A stretch of 64,000 bases of DNA. It comes from UBA4744 sp963718995 (lineage in GTDB: Bacteria > Actinomycetota > Acidimicrobiia > Spongiisociales > UBA4744). Positions 26,951-34,548 of the stretch are shown piece by piece. Location of the stretch: the NCBI GenBank assembly GCA_963718995.1, contig CAVRAP010000021.1, positions 186,001-250,000 of the forward strand, written 5' to 3'. The notes beneath the pieces were generated by a model. The model saw only the letters and a program-made list of their open reading frames with translations, ran no database searches and was not told the DNA's origin. The position numbers were made by a program, and so were the translations under genes. The stretch's first letter is position 1; each line of letters opens with the position of its first letter.

Positions 26951-27622
26951 ATGGATACACCATATGTCTCAATTGTGATGGAGGATATCCCATCCACCCA
27001 GGATGCCGCGGTCGCGCACGCCCACAACGCCCCGGTGCTGGTCGTCACAGCTCGCCAAACGGCAGGAAGAGGGCGCGCGGGGAACCGTTGGGAAACCGCC
27101 CCGCGAGCGATCGCGGCGTCTTTGGCGGTTCGCCCGCATGGCTGGGAAAGTTCCCAATTCCCCCGCCTGTCTCTGGTGGCCGCATTGTCCGCTCGTTCTG
27201 TCCTTGGGCAAACCATCGCGTGCAAGTGGCCGAACGACTTGTTGAAGGGAGAAGCGAAGGTCGCTGGTTTGCTGCTCGAGGCCGTTGGTGACCTCGTGGT
27301 AATCGGACTGGGGGTGAATCTGTGGTGGCCTGATCCTCCGCCGAGGTTCGCCGGTTTGCTCGACAAAGACCCCGGTCCAGATTTTGGCCCTGAGGTGGCT
27401 TCCCGGTGGTGTGACGACCTGCTGGTCAGAATTGAGGGCGGTCCGATTCATTGGGGCCGTGAGGAGTACCGTCGCGCTTGCGGGACCATCGGGCGACCGA
27501 TTCGATGGAACCCGTCTGGATCTGGCCTGGCAATCGACGTCGACTGCGATGGGCAACTGGTAGTCGAAACCGACTCCGGTCGGGTGAACCTTTCGTCCGG
27601 GGCTGTGTGGGAAATCAGATAG
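26951..27622 (+). CDS. birA: Biotin-[acetyl-CoA-carboxylase] ligase
   Basis: A 223-residue enzyme that makes biotinyl-AMP and attaches biotin to the carrier lysine. Motifs: PSTQDAA, ARQTAGRGRAGNRW (biotin/AMP loop), ASLAVRP, CKWPNDLL with the catalytic Lys, KVAGLLLEA and GLGVNL. A small C-terminal SH3-like cap follows. There is no N-terminal helix-turn-helix, so it is a class I, non-regulatory ligase. It is divergent from the carboxylase beta gene with 43 bp between starts, an arrangement that pairs the modifier with its substrate (EAMKM in the alpha subunit). A possible -10 TATATT lies at 26915. Confidence 0.92.
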   Translation: MDTPYVSIVMEDIPSTQDAAVAHAHNAPVLVVTARQTAGRGRAGNRWETAPRAIAASLAVRPHGWESSQFPRLSLVAALSARSVLGQTIACKWPNDLLKGEAKVAGLLLEAVGDLVVIGLGVNLWWPDPPPRFAGLLDKDPGPDFGPEVASRWCDDLLVRIEGGPIHWGREEYRRACGTIGRPIRWNPSGSGLAIDVDCDGQLVVETDSGRVNLSSGAVWEIR

Positions 27623-27679
27623 TTGCCCTGGGGATCGCTACGCTTTCATCACCATGAGACGGGAACCGAAGTTTTGAGC

Positions 27680-28342
27680 GTGCTCGCCCATGAGGGGACC
27701 TACCCGATCCTCTACGGGAGCTATGCCGTTCCAACGGGGAGCGGGCACATGCCCGGTTATCTGGCGCGTCCCGACCAGGCCGGGCGTTTCCCCACGGTGC
27801 TCGTCCTGCCAGATTCCGGGCTGACCTCACACCACAAGGATCTGAGTCGCCGTCTGGCCCGGCACGGCCTTGCAACCCTGGTGATCGAGCTTCCCGGGCC
27901 GATGGACGCAGCCGTGTGGGCCGTTGCCGAAGCGTGCGAGTTTGCGATGGTCAACGAGTGGGCGATCGGGCAAGACCTGGGGGTGCTGGGGATTGGTTCC
28001 GGGGGACGGCCCGGTGTGGTTTTCGCTGCCGATCAGCCCGCAGTGCGAGCCGTTGCCCTCGTCTCGACGCCTCTTGGTGACGACGGACCGCTGGCGTCGA
28101 GCCTGTCCAGATTGACCGTTCCCGTGCTCGGCCTCTTCGGGGCCGACGAGATGATCGGGTCGGGGATTGATCATGAGCGGATCCTGGACGGGCAATTCGT
28201 TGCCTACGCGAACGTGGGAGCAGGCTTCATGGATGATGGGGCCGCCCGGTATGACGTGGCTGCGGCGACCGATGCCTACCGGCGCCTGATCGACTTCTTC
28301 CTTCACAATCTCCCGGTGCCGCAGGTCGAGCGAATGGGCTGA
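27680..28342 (+). CDS. Alpha/beta hydrolase, dienelactone hydrolase-like
   Basis: About 220 residues from GTG 27680 (a TTG at 27674 is also possible). The fold is recognisable: AGRFPTVLVLPDSG (strand then oxyanion region), ARHGLATLVIELPG, nucleophile elbow GIGSGGRPGV with Ser, LGLFGADEMI with the acidic residue and a C-terminal YDVAAATDAYRRLIDFF helix. In dienelactone hydrolases the last strand ends in GAGH(A/G)F with the catalytic His; here the text reads NVGAGFMDDGAARYD with no His at that position. It may be inactive, use another His, or bind rather than cut. It follows birA closely on the same strand. Substrate unknown. Confidence 0.72.
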   Translation: MLAHEGTYPILYGSYAVPTGSGHMPGYLARPDQAGRFPTVLVLPDSGLTSHHKDLSRRLARHGLATLVIELPGPMDAAVWAVAEACEFAMVNEWAIGQDLGVLGIGSGGRPGVVFAADQPAVRAVALVSTPLGDDGPLASSLSRLTVPVLGLFGADEMIGSGIDHERILDGQFVAYANVGAGFMDDGAARYDVAAATDAYRRLIDFFLHNLPVPQVERMG

Positions 28343-28379
28343 CGAGCGACGCACATCGAAGATGCTCCGCAGCTGCTAC

Positions 28380-28385
28380 TAATCT
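28380..28385 (+). promoter_or_regulatory. -10 box (TAATCT) of the LCP gene
   Basis: TAATCT ends 7 bases before ATG 28393, without a Shine-Dalgarno, fitting leaderless expression. Confidence 0.45.
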
Positions 28386-28392
28386 CCGTTTG

Positions 28393-29688
28393 ATGACTGA
28401 ATCCCCCGTCCCGCCGCAACCGCCGGCGCGTTCGCGCACCTGGCTGAAGCGCACCCTCGTGACGCTCCTGGTGTTGGCCAATCTGGTGGTCTTTGGCGGT
28501 TACTTCGCACTGCGTTTCTACACCGGGAAGATCGACGACGAACTCAAGAAGAACCAAGAGGTTGTCGCCTCGCTCGCCCAGCGCTCCGCCTCACGACAGG
28601 ATCCTGTCAACTTTCTTCTGCTCGGCAGCGACTCTCGCGAGAATCTGCCCGACGATCTGGAGGGGAATTTTGGCTCCTTTGGTGGTCAGCGGGCCGACGT
28701 GATCATGATCGTGCAGCTCATCCCTGAAGACGGCACGGTCAGGATCCTCAGTTTGCCAAGAGACCTCCGGGTTGAGATCGCCGGCCACGGGACCAACAAG
28801 ATCAATGCTGCCTATTCGTTTGGTGGTGGCGCTCTCACCGTGCAAACGGTGACTGCGTACACGGGTATCCCCATCCACCACTACGCCGAGATCGACTTCT
28901 TCGGTTTCTCCAGTCTCGTCAACGCGTTGGGGGGCGTCACCCTCGACTTTCCGTTCCCCGCCCGCGACATCAAATCCGGCCTGGAGGTTTCAGCCGGCCG
29001 ACAACGCCTCGCCGGACCGATGGCTCTGGCCTATGCACGATCCCGGAGCTATCAGGAGCTGCAAGATGGTCGGTGGACCTCCGTTGATGCGAATGACATT
29101 GGCCGCACCCACCGGCAGCAACAGCTGATTCTCGCGATCATCGCAGAGGCCAAGCGTCCATCGACGATCACCGAAGCGGGCGGCCTGATCAAGTCGTTGG
29201 GAAGCTTTTTGACCGTCGATGCTGCTCTCGACCAGGACGCGCTCATCGATCTGGTCTGGTCGATGCGGTCTGTCAATGCTGCTGAAATCGAGTCGGTGAC
29301 CTACCCGACGGTGACCCGGACCATCGACGGCGGTTCGTATCAGCTCCCCGACGAACCGGCGGCCGGAGCCATCCTGGCTGCCTTCCTGAAAGGTGTTTCG
29401 GTTGGTGTCGTTGCGGACGGTCCGGTCCGTGTTCAGGTGCTCAACGGGAACGGGATTCCCGGTGCAGCTGCCCGCTGGGCCGCGGAGCTGTCCGACCCGC
29501 GGTTTGTTGTCGTTGGCGTAGGCGATGCCGAGTCCTCCACCTTCGCCACAACGGTCTTGTTGGCCGGACCCGATCGCGTTGCCTACGCCACGTTGGTCGC
29601 AGATCAACTCGGCTTTGGAGAGATTCGACCTGGAACAGTGCCGGAAGGTGTCGATGTGATTGTGATCGTCGGCGCCGACGCTCAATAG
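28393..29688 (+). CDS. LytR-CpsA-Psr (LCP) family glycopolymer transferase
   Basis: A 431-residue membrane-anchored protein with a short Pro-rich cytoplasmic tail and one helix (residues about 20-40). The LCP domain (about 70-270) shows NFLLLGSDSR, GGQRADVIMIV, RILSLPRDLRVEI, KINAAYSFGG, IDFFGFSSLVNALGGV and MALAYARSR with the family Arg residues. The C-terminal ~90 residues are a LytR_C domain (VRVQVLNGNGIPGAA). LCP enzymes transfer lipid-linked glycopolymers to peptidoglycan outside the membrane. UDP-glucose dehydrogenase and a GT2 follow, which suits a wall-polymer role. Confidence 0.92.
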   Translation: MTESPVPPQPPARSRTWLKRTLVTLLVLANLVVFGGYFALRFYTGKIDDELKKNQEVVASLAQRSASRQDPVNFLLLGSDSRENLPDDLEGNFGSFGGQRADVIMIVQLIPEDGTVRILSLPRDLRVEIAGHGTNKINAAYSFGGGALTVQTVTAYTGIPIHHYAEIDFFGFSSLVNALGGVTLDFPFPARDIKSGLEVSAGRQRLAGPMALAYARSRSYQELQDGRWTSVDANDIGRTHRQQQLILAIIAEAKRPSTITEAGGLIKSLGSFLTVDAALDQDALIDLVWSMRSVNAAEIESVTYPTVTRTIDGGSYQLPDEPAAGAILAAFLKGVSVGVVADGPVRVQVLNGNGIPGAAARWAAELSDPRFVVVGVGDAESSTFATTVLLAGPDRVAYATLVADQLGFGEIRPGTVPEGVDVIVIVGADAQ

Positions 29689-29712
29689 GATTCTCGTCTG
29701 ATTGTGTCGCTA

Positions 29713-29748
29713 CCTACTGCAGGGATTCCTCGTGAAAGACTCAGTAGG
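29713..29748. repeat. Inverted repeat between LCP and UDP-glucose dehydrogenase genes
   Basis: CCTACTG (29713-29719) and CAGTAGG (29742-29748) form a seven-bp stem with a 22-base loop. No T-tract follows. It is either a weak terminator of the LCP gene or a leader element of the next gene. Confidence 0.35.
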
Positions 29749-29789
29749 CGCGGTGCGTTGGTCGATACCCAACTTCTGGAGGTTCACAC

Positions 29790-31061
29790 GTGGAAGTAGC
29801 AGTCATTGGAGCCGGATACGTCGGACTGGTGCAAGCCGCCGGTCTTGCTTCGCTCGGTCACCGGGTCCGGGTTGGAGAAAACAACAGCGAGAGACTCATA
29901 AAGCTCAAGGCCGGCCAGTCGCCGATCTATGAGCCCAACCTCGAATCAATTCTCGGAGAAGGTCTGGCGACCGGTTTGTTGACATTCGAAGCATCGAATG
30001 TAGCTGTGGTAGCCAACGCTGAAATAGTTTTCGTTGCGGTGCCGACCCCGCAAGGCGACAGTGGAGCAGCGGATATGACCGTTGTGTCGACGGTGCTCGA
30101 CGAGATCGCTCCGGCGCTGATCGAGGAATCGCTGATTGTATTCAAATCTACGGTGCCCGTTGGCTCCGTGGCGAGGTACCAGCAGTTCTTCGACGAGCGG
30201 AGGCCCGGTGTCACCGTGCTGAGCAACCCCGAATTTCTCCGGGAAGGGAGCGCGGTTTCGGACTTCTTCCATCCCGACCGCATCGTTATCGGGACCTCGA
30301 ACCAGCGTGCTGCCGAACAGATGATGGAGTTGTATCGCGGGTTGGATGCCCCTGTGGTGGTCACCGATCCGATCAGCTCGGAGATGGTCAAGTACGGATC
30401 CAACGCGTACCTGGCGACCCGCATTACGTTCGCTAATGCCATGGCCAATCTTGCGGAAGCGGTTGGGGCCGACGTGCGGGACGTTCTCCTGGGTATGGGC
30501 TATGACAAGCGGATCGGGCACCACTTCCTCAACCCCGGGCCCGGATTTGGAGGTTCTTGTTTCCCGAAGGACACCCATGCCCTGGTGGCGATTGCTGAGG
30601 AAGCCGACTACGACTTCGCGTTGCTCAAAGGGGTCATCGAAGTCAATGAGCAACAGCGCCAACGGGTCGTCGACAAGGTACGTGCGGCGTTGCCCGGCGG
30701 CCTGGGCGGCGCAACCATCGGGCTGTGGGGGCTGGCTTTCAAAGCGGGGACTGACGATACCCGGGACTCACCCGCAGTCGACCTAGCTCGTGCGCTGACC
30801 AGCCGCGGTGCCCGGATCCAAGCGTTTGATCCCCAGGCGACCGTCGAACTAGAGGGCGTTGTGGTCGTTGCCGGGCCTCTCGAGGCGGTCACGGGGGCAG
30901 ACGTTCTGCTGATCGCAACTGAGTGGCCCGAGTTCCAGGCCGTGGATCTCCGTTTGGTGCGCGCCGCAATGGCCGGACAGGCAATTGTGGATGCCCGAAA
31001 CATCCTCGATCCTGATGCCGTGCGTCGCCTCGGCCTCGAATACCACGGCATTGGTCGATAG
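29790..31061 (+). CDS. ugd: UDP-glucose 6-dehydrogenase
   Basis: A 423-residue cytosolic NAD enzyme that oxidises UDP-glucose to UDP-glucuronate. N-terminal Rossmann motif VAVIGAGYVGLVQAAGLASLG, then PTPQGDSGAADM, FKSTVPVGS, NPEFLREG, KYGSNAYLATRITFAN, and the catalytic-Cys loop GPGFGGSCFPKDT; the C-terminal domain has GLAFKAGTDDTRDSPA. GTG 29790 has GGAGG eight bases upstream. Length normal. UDP-glucuronate is a donor for envelope polysaccharides, in line with the surrounding GT and LCP genes; UDP-mannose-type relatives are less likely from the active-site loop. Confidence 0.93.
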   Translation: MEVAVIGAGYVGLVQAAGLASLGHRVRVGENNSERLIKLKAGQSPIYEPNLESILGEGLATGLLTFEASNVAVVANAEIVFVAVPTPQGDSGAADMTVVSTVLDEIAPALIEESLIVFKSTVPVGSVARYQQFFDERRPGVTVLSNPEFLREGSAVSDFFHPDRIVIGTSNQRAAEQMMELYRGLDAPVVVTDPISSEMVKYGSNAYLATRITFANAMANLAEAVGADVRDVLLGMGYDKRIGHHFLNPGPGFGGSCFPKDTHALVAIAEEADYDFALLKGVIEVNEQQRQRVVDKVRAALPGGLGGATIGLWGLAFKAGTDDTRDSPAVDLARALTSRGARIQAFDPQATVELEGVVVVAGPLEAVTGADVLLIATEWPEFQAVDLRLVRAAMAGQAIVDARNILDPDAVRRLGLEYHGIGR

Positions 31062-31087
31062 AGCTTTATGCGAAGGGCAAGTCTCGT

Positions 31088-31093
31088 TAGCCT
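31088..31093 (+). promoter_or_regulatory. -10 box (TAGCCT) before the GT2 gene
   Basis: TAGCCT sits 25 bases before GTG 31118, with GGAG at 31109-31112 as ribosome site, so this gene would have a short leader. Confidence 0.35.
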
Positions 31094-31117
31094 GCCCATA
31101 CGCAAACTGGAGTAGAA

Positions 31118-31831
31118 GTGGCTGAAACGGCAAAGCTCTCGATCTTGATTCCCGTGTTCAACGAACAGCGCACGATCGCAGAAGCAGTTCGCCGCGCCCG
31201 CACCGTAGATTTGCCGGTCGATCGGGAGATCCTGATCATCGATGACGGCTCGACCGATGGGACGGGCGACATTATCAAGCGTCTCGCCGACTCAACGGTG
31301 AAGGTTCTCCAGCAGCCGGTCAATATGGGCAAGGGTGCCGCCCTGCGGCGCGGATTCGAGGAGTCAACCGGGGACTTTGTTGTGGTGTACGACGCCGACC
31401 TCGAGTACGACCCGCGAGACTGGCCGGCCTTGCTCCGTCCCGTCCTCGAAGGTGAAGCGCGAGCCGTGTATGGGTCGCGCTTCACCGGTGAGCGGCGCAA
31501 CATGATGTTTTGGCATTGGGTTGGAAACCGTTTCCTCAGCCTCGTCACCAACGTTCTCTACAACACGACCCTCTCGGATATGGAGACCTGCTCGAAGCTC
31601 ATCGAGGGGGACCTGATCAGGTCGTTGAACCTCACGTCGAACCGGTTTGACATCGAACCGGAGATAACCGCAAAACTTCTGCGATCCGGAGTCAGAATCT
31701 ACGAGGTTCCGATCCGCTACACCGGGCGGGAGGTCGAAGAAGGCAAGAAGATCTCCTGGCGAGACGGATTTCCGGCTTTGTGGGCTCTCGTGAAGTACCG
31801 CTTCGTTCCTGCGACGAGCATTCGCCGTTGA
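31118..31831 (+). CDS. GT2 glycosyltransferase, dolichol-phosphate-mannose synthase-like
   Basis: A 237-residue soluble GT-A protein: LSILIPVFNEQRTI, ILIIDDGSTDGTGD, PVNMGKGAALRRGFEES, VVVYDADLEYDPRDWP (DxD), GSRFTGERRN and the FDIEPEITAKLLRSG acceptor motif. These match polyprenyl-phosphate sugar synthases (DPMS/GtrB-like), though without C-terminal helices. It would charge a polyprenyl phosphate from a nucleotide sugar for GT-C enzymes outside. The stop overlaps the epimerase TTG start by three bases. Confidence 0.88.
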   Translation: MAETAKLSILIPVFNEQRTIAEAVRRARTVDLPVDREILIIDDGSTDGTGDIIKRLADSTVKVLQQPVNMGKGAALRRGFEESTGDFVVVYDADLEYDPRDWPALLRPVLEGEARAVYGSRFTGERRNMMFWHWVGNRFLSLVTNVLYNTTLSDMETCSKLIEGDLIRSLNLTSNRFDIEPEITAKLLRSGVRIYEVPIRYTGREVEEGKKISWRDGFPALWALVKYRFVPATSIRR

Positions 31832-32768
31832 ACGGCCGGGCCCTCGTCACCGGCGGCGCAGGGTTCATCGGTTCGCACCTCTCGAGCCGGTTGATGGACG
31901 AAGGCTGGGAGGTGCTGGTTGTTGATGATCTCTCTTCCGGTCACCTGGACAACCTGGCCGAAGCGCGAGCGCACGGCCGGATCAAGTTTCATCAAGCCGA
32001 CATCAGGGATGTCGAGTTTGCTCCGGTTGTCGAGCAATTCGCCCCGGATGTGGTTTTCCATCTTGCCGCGCAGGTCTCGATGGTGCAGTCCGTCGACGAT
32101 CCATTGCTCGACGCCTCGGTCAACATTCTCGGCACGGTCAACCTGTTGGAAGCTTCTCGCCGATCCGGCGTAGATCGGGTCATCTTCGCGTCGAGCGGAG
32201 GAGCCATCTACGGTGAGCAAGTGAAGCTTCCGGCCGAGAGGGGTATGTCAAGCGCCCCGGAACTCCCTACGGAATCTCGAAGAAGGCAGTCGAAGATTAC
32301 TTCCGTTTCTACGAAGCATCGTACGGTGTCGATTTCGTTGCCCTGGGTCTCTCCAACGTTTTCGGGCCGCGTCAAGACCCTTTTGGAGAGGCGGGCGTCG
32401 TCGCCATCTTCACACGCCTCATGCTGGACGGGAAACGTCCTGTTGTCTACGGGGACGGCATGCAGACCAGGGACTATCTCTTCGTCGACGATGCGGTGGA
32501 CGCGTTTATTCGGGCAGCGGGCATTGGTGGTGGAAGGTACTTCAATGTTGGAACGGGCCTGGAAACCACGGTCCTCCAGGTATTCAAGGCAATAGCCGAT
32601 GCGGTCGGCTTCATCGAACTGCCCGTCTTCGTTGATCCCCGCCCCGGAGATATCCGCCGTTCGGTGCTCGACCCGCATGCAGCGATGCACACGCTGCACT
32701 GGCAACCGTGGACGAGTTTTGAGGAAGGCCTGGCAATAACGGTCGAGTGGATGAGAAAGAACAGATAG
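31828..32768 (+). CDS. NAD-dependent epimerase/dehydratase (GalE-like), interrupted by one frameshift
   Basis: Read through one deletion near 32240 this is a 313-residue extended SDR. Frame one gives ALVTGGAGFIGSHLSSRL (NAD loop), VVDDLSSGHLDNL, VVFHLAAQVSMVQSVDDPL and IFASSGGAIYGEQVKLPAE; frame two resumes with KRPGTPYGISKKAVEDYF, which holds the catalytic YxxxK, then NVFGPRQDPFGEAGVVAIF and YGDGMQTRDYLFVDDAVDAF. GAGAGGGG where GAGGAGGGG would keep frame explains the break. UDP-glucose 4-epimerase or a close uronate/dehydratase relative is likely, given UDP-glucose dehydrogenase upstream. The TTG start at 31828 overlaps the preceding stop. A real mutation is possible but I favour sequence error. 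Confidence 0.85.
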
Positions 32769-32770
32769 CC

Positions 32771-32849
32771 TTCAGCTTTCAGCACGTTTTGCCATCAGCC
32801 AGATAGGCAATCACTGGTCTCTCGTCGCTAGTGCTGATTGCTGATTGCT
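32771..32849. repeat. Short tandem heptamers in a convergent intergenic region
   Basis: TTCAGCT-TTCAGC occurs at 32771-32783 and GCTGATT-GCTGATT-GCT at 32833-32849. The GCTGATT word recurs in gaps at 39657 and 57045. The rest of this 80 bp region has nothing I recognise. Confidence 0.45.
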
Positions 32850-33550
32850 CACCGGAACATGTCCTCCGCTGCGGGCCGGACCAGATCTGTGGCCCGGCCC
32901 TCACCGGCGGGATACTCCACCCCTCGAACCACGGCCAGCGGGACACCCTTGGCCTTGCCCATGACCAGATCCGCCGCCGCAGCAACTTCATCGACGAGGG
33001 CCACTTCTGTCACCGTCAGCACCCGACCGAACGTGTCGGTCTCTCCCCGGTAGTCGATCAGCGCAGGCATCCCAGAAACACCGATGGCGACGTCGGTGAG
33101 GCCTCTTCGCCAGGGACGTCCGAAGGTGTCGGTGATCACGACGGCGATCTCGACTCCCGTTGCTTGTTGGATCTTGACCCGCAATCGGTGAGCCGATCGA
33201 TCCGGATCGCGAGGGAGGAGCGCCAGGACGCCCTGCGGCATATTGGAACGGTCGACCCCGGCGTTTGCGCAGATGAACCCGTGCCGGGTTTCAGTGATGA
33301 CCAGATCGCCGCGGCGCCGAAGAACCGCGACTGCTTCGCCTGCGATGATCCTGCGGCGCGCCTCCTCGTCATCGTCGAAACGGGCGACGGCATTCTCCGC
33401 TTTGGAGACTGCTTTGTGGGTTACGACCAGGACATCGCCATCGACGAGAGGGAAGCCAGCGTCCTCGAGGGCAGACAACACGATGGCGGCGAGGTCATCG
33501 CCGGGCTCGATCTCGCCAACGCCGTGGATGGGTGTGATTTCTATCGTCAC
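32849..33550 (-). CDS. cofE: Coenzyme F420-0:L-glutamate ligase
   Basis: A 233-residue enzyme that adds gamma-linked glutamates to F420-0 using GTP. Family features: ITPIHGVGEIEPGDDLA, GDVLVVTHKAVSKAEN, ETRHGFICANAGVDRSN, ITDTFGRPWRRGLTDVAIG and DEVAAAADLVMGKAKGVP. It is the CofE part only; the FMN-reductase-like C-terminal domain of mycobacterial FbiB is missing. ATG 33550 overlaps the cofD stop (ATGA), so they are coupled. Confidence 0.93.
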   Translation of the reverse strand: MTIEITPIHGVGEIEPGDDLAAIVLSALEDAGFPLVDGDVLVVTHKAVSKAENAVARFDDDEEARRRIIAGEAVAVLRRRGDLVITETRHGFICANAGVDRSNMPQGVLALLPRDPDRSAHRLRVKIQQATGVEIAVVITDTFGRPWRRGLTDVAIGVSGMPALIDYRGETDTFGRVLTVTEVALVDEVAAAADLVMGKAKGVPLAVVRGVEYPAGEGRATDLVRPAAEDMFR

Positions 33551-34476
33551 AGCAAGTCGACGAGCCAGTCTGCGAAGGACCAGGCGGCGGTCGGGTCGGC
33601 GATGCGCGTATCGCCCACATGTATCTTGACCCCGAGATCCCCGAGGAGAGCTCGATCCTGGGCGTCTCCGGTGTCGATCACGAGGTCGTTGATCAAGCCG
33701 CCGTAGGCCGCCACAATGCCCGCATTACCCGCCGGAAACCCGAGGGAGGCAAGCACCCGGTCGGCCGGACCTTTCAGTGGCCGACCTCCGAACAGCGGGC
33801 TTATGGCCAAGACCCGTTGTGCAGATTCGACTGCCGACGCAATGTCGCTGATGGCCAGCATCGGCCAAATGGAGAGTGGCGGGTTGGACGGTCCGATAAC
33901 CACAGCCTCGGCCTGCTCGATTGCCTCCAGCACTCCCGGAGAGGCTTGGGCCGTTGCCGAACCGTCGAAACGAAGGTCGGCTACCTCATCTTCGTGCCTG
34001 CGCATCACGAAGTAGTCCTGGAATGACAGCCGTTCTCCCTCCGGCGTTTCAACCACGGTTCGCAACGTGTCCTCGGTGGCAGGGAGAACCGTGCCGGAGA
34101 TGCCCAGAGCTTCGGCCGTCCTGGCTGTGATTTCCGAAAGGGTCACGCCGGCCAGGAGTCCCTGGGTGCGAAACAGGTTGGTGGCGAGATCGCGGTCTCC
34201 AATACGGAAGCGGGTATCGATTCCAAATAGCGCGAGGCGTTTCATCACGGTGAAGGTGTCGGCGGTGAGGCCCCACCCCTCCGGTCCTTCCACCCCCGCC
34301 ATTGTGTAGAGCACGGTGTCGAGGTCGGGAGAGACGTGGAGTCCGTAGACGATCTCGTCATCACCCACGTTCACCACGACCGTCAGATCGACATCGTCAA
34401 GAGCAGCCAACCCCCGTGCCAGCCGCGCTCCGCCCACGCCTCCGGATAGCAATACGACCTTTTTCACGTCCGTCAC
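33547..34476 (-). CDS. cofD: 2-phospho-L-lactate transferase (F420 biosynthesis)
   Basis: A 309-residue enzyme (FbiA in mycobacteria) that joins the phospholactyl or phosphoenolpyruvyl group from its guanylyl donor to FO. Motifs: KVVLLSGGVGGARLARGL at the N-terminus, VVVNVGDDEIVYGLHVSPDLDT (around 34325-34390), WGLTADTFTVMKRLALFG, and IGPSNPPLSIWPMLA. GTG 34476 follows a purine-rich GGGAGAGGGAA. It is divergent from the giant GT2 gene with 72 bp between starts. F420 pathway genes cofC and cofG/H are not in the window. Confidence 0.93.
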   Translation of the reverse strand: MTDVKKVVLLSGGVGGARLARGLAALDDVDLTVVVNVGDDEIVYGLHVSPDLDTVLYTMAGVEGPEGWGLTADTFTVMKRLALFGIDTRFRIGDRDLATNLFRTQGLLAGVTLSEITARTAEALGISGTVLPATEDTLRTVVETPEGERLSFQDYFVMRRHEDEVADLRFDGSATAQASPGVLEAIEQAEAVVIGPSNPPLSIWPMLAISDIASAVESAQRVLAISPLFGGRPLKGPADRVLASLGFPAGNAGIVAAYGGLINDLVIDTGDAQDRALLGDLGVKIHVGDTRIADPTAAWSFADWLVDLL

Positions 34477-34548
34477 TTCCCTCTCCCGTTAACTTCGCGG
34501 AGCGCGCGGATTGCGGTGTCGCGCTTTCCGCTCCACAATGGCATCCTC

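Noticed and set aside
32833..32849. CRISPR-like repeat from GCTGATT units
   Set aside because: Units are 7 bp, contiguous, and without spacers.
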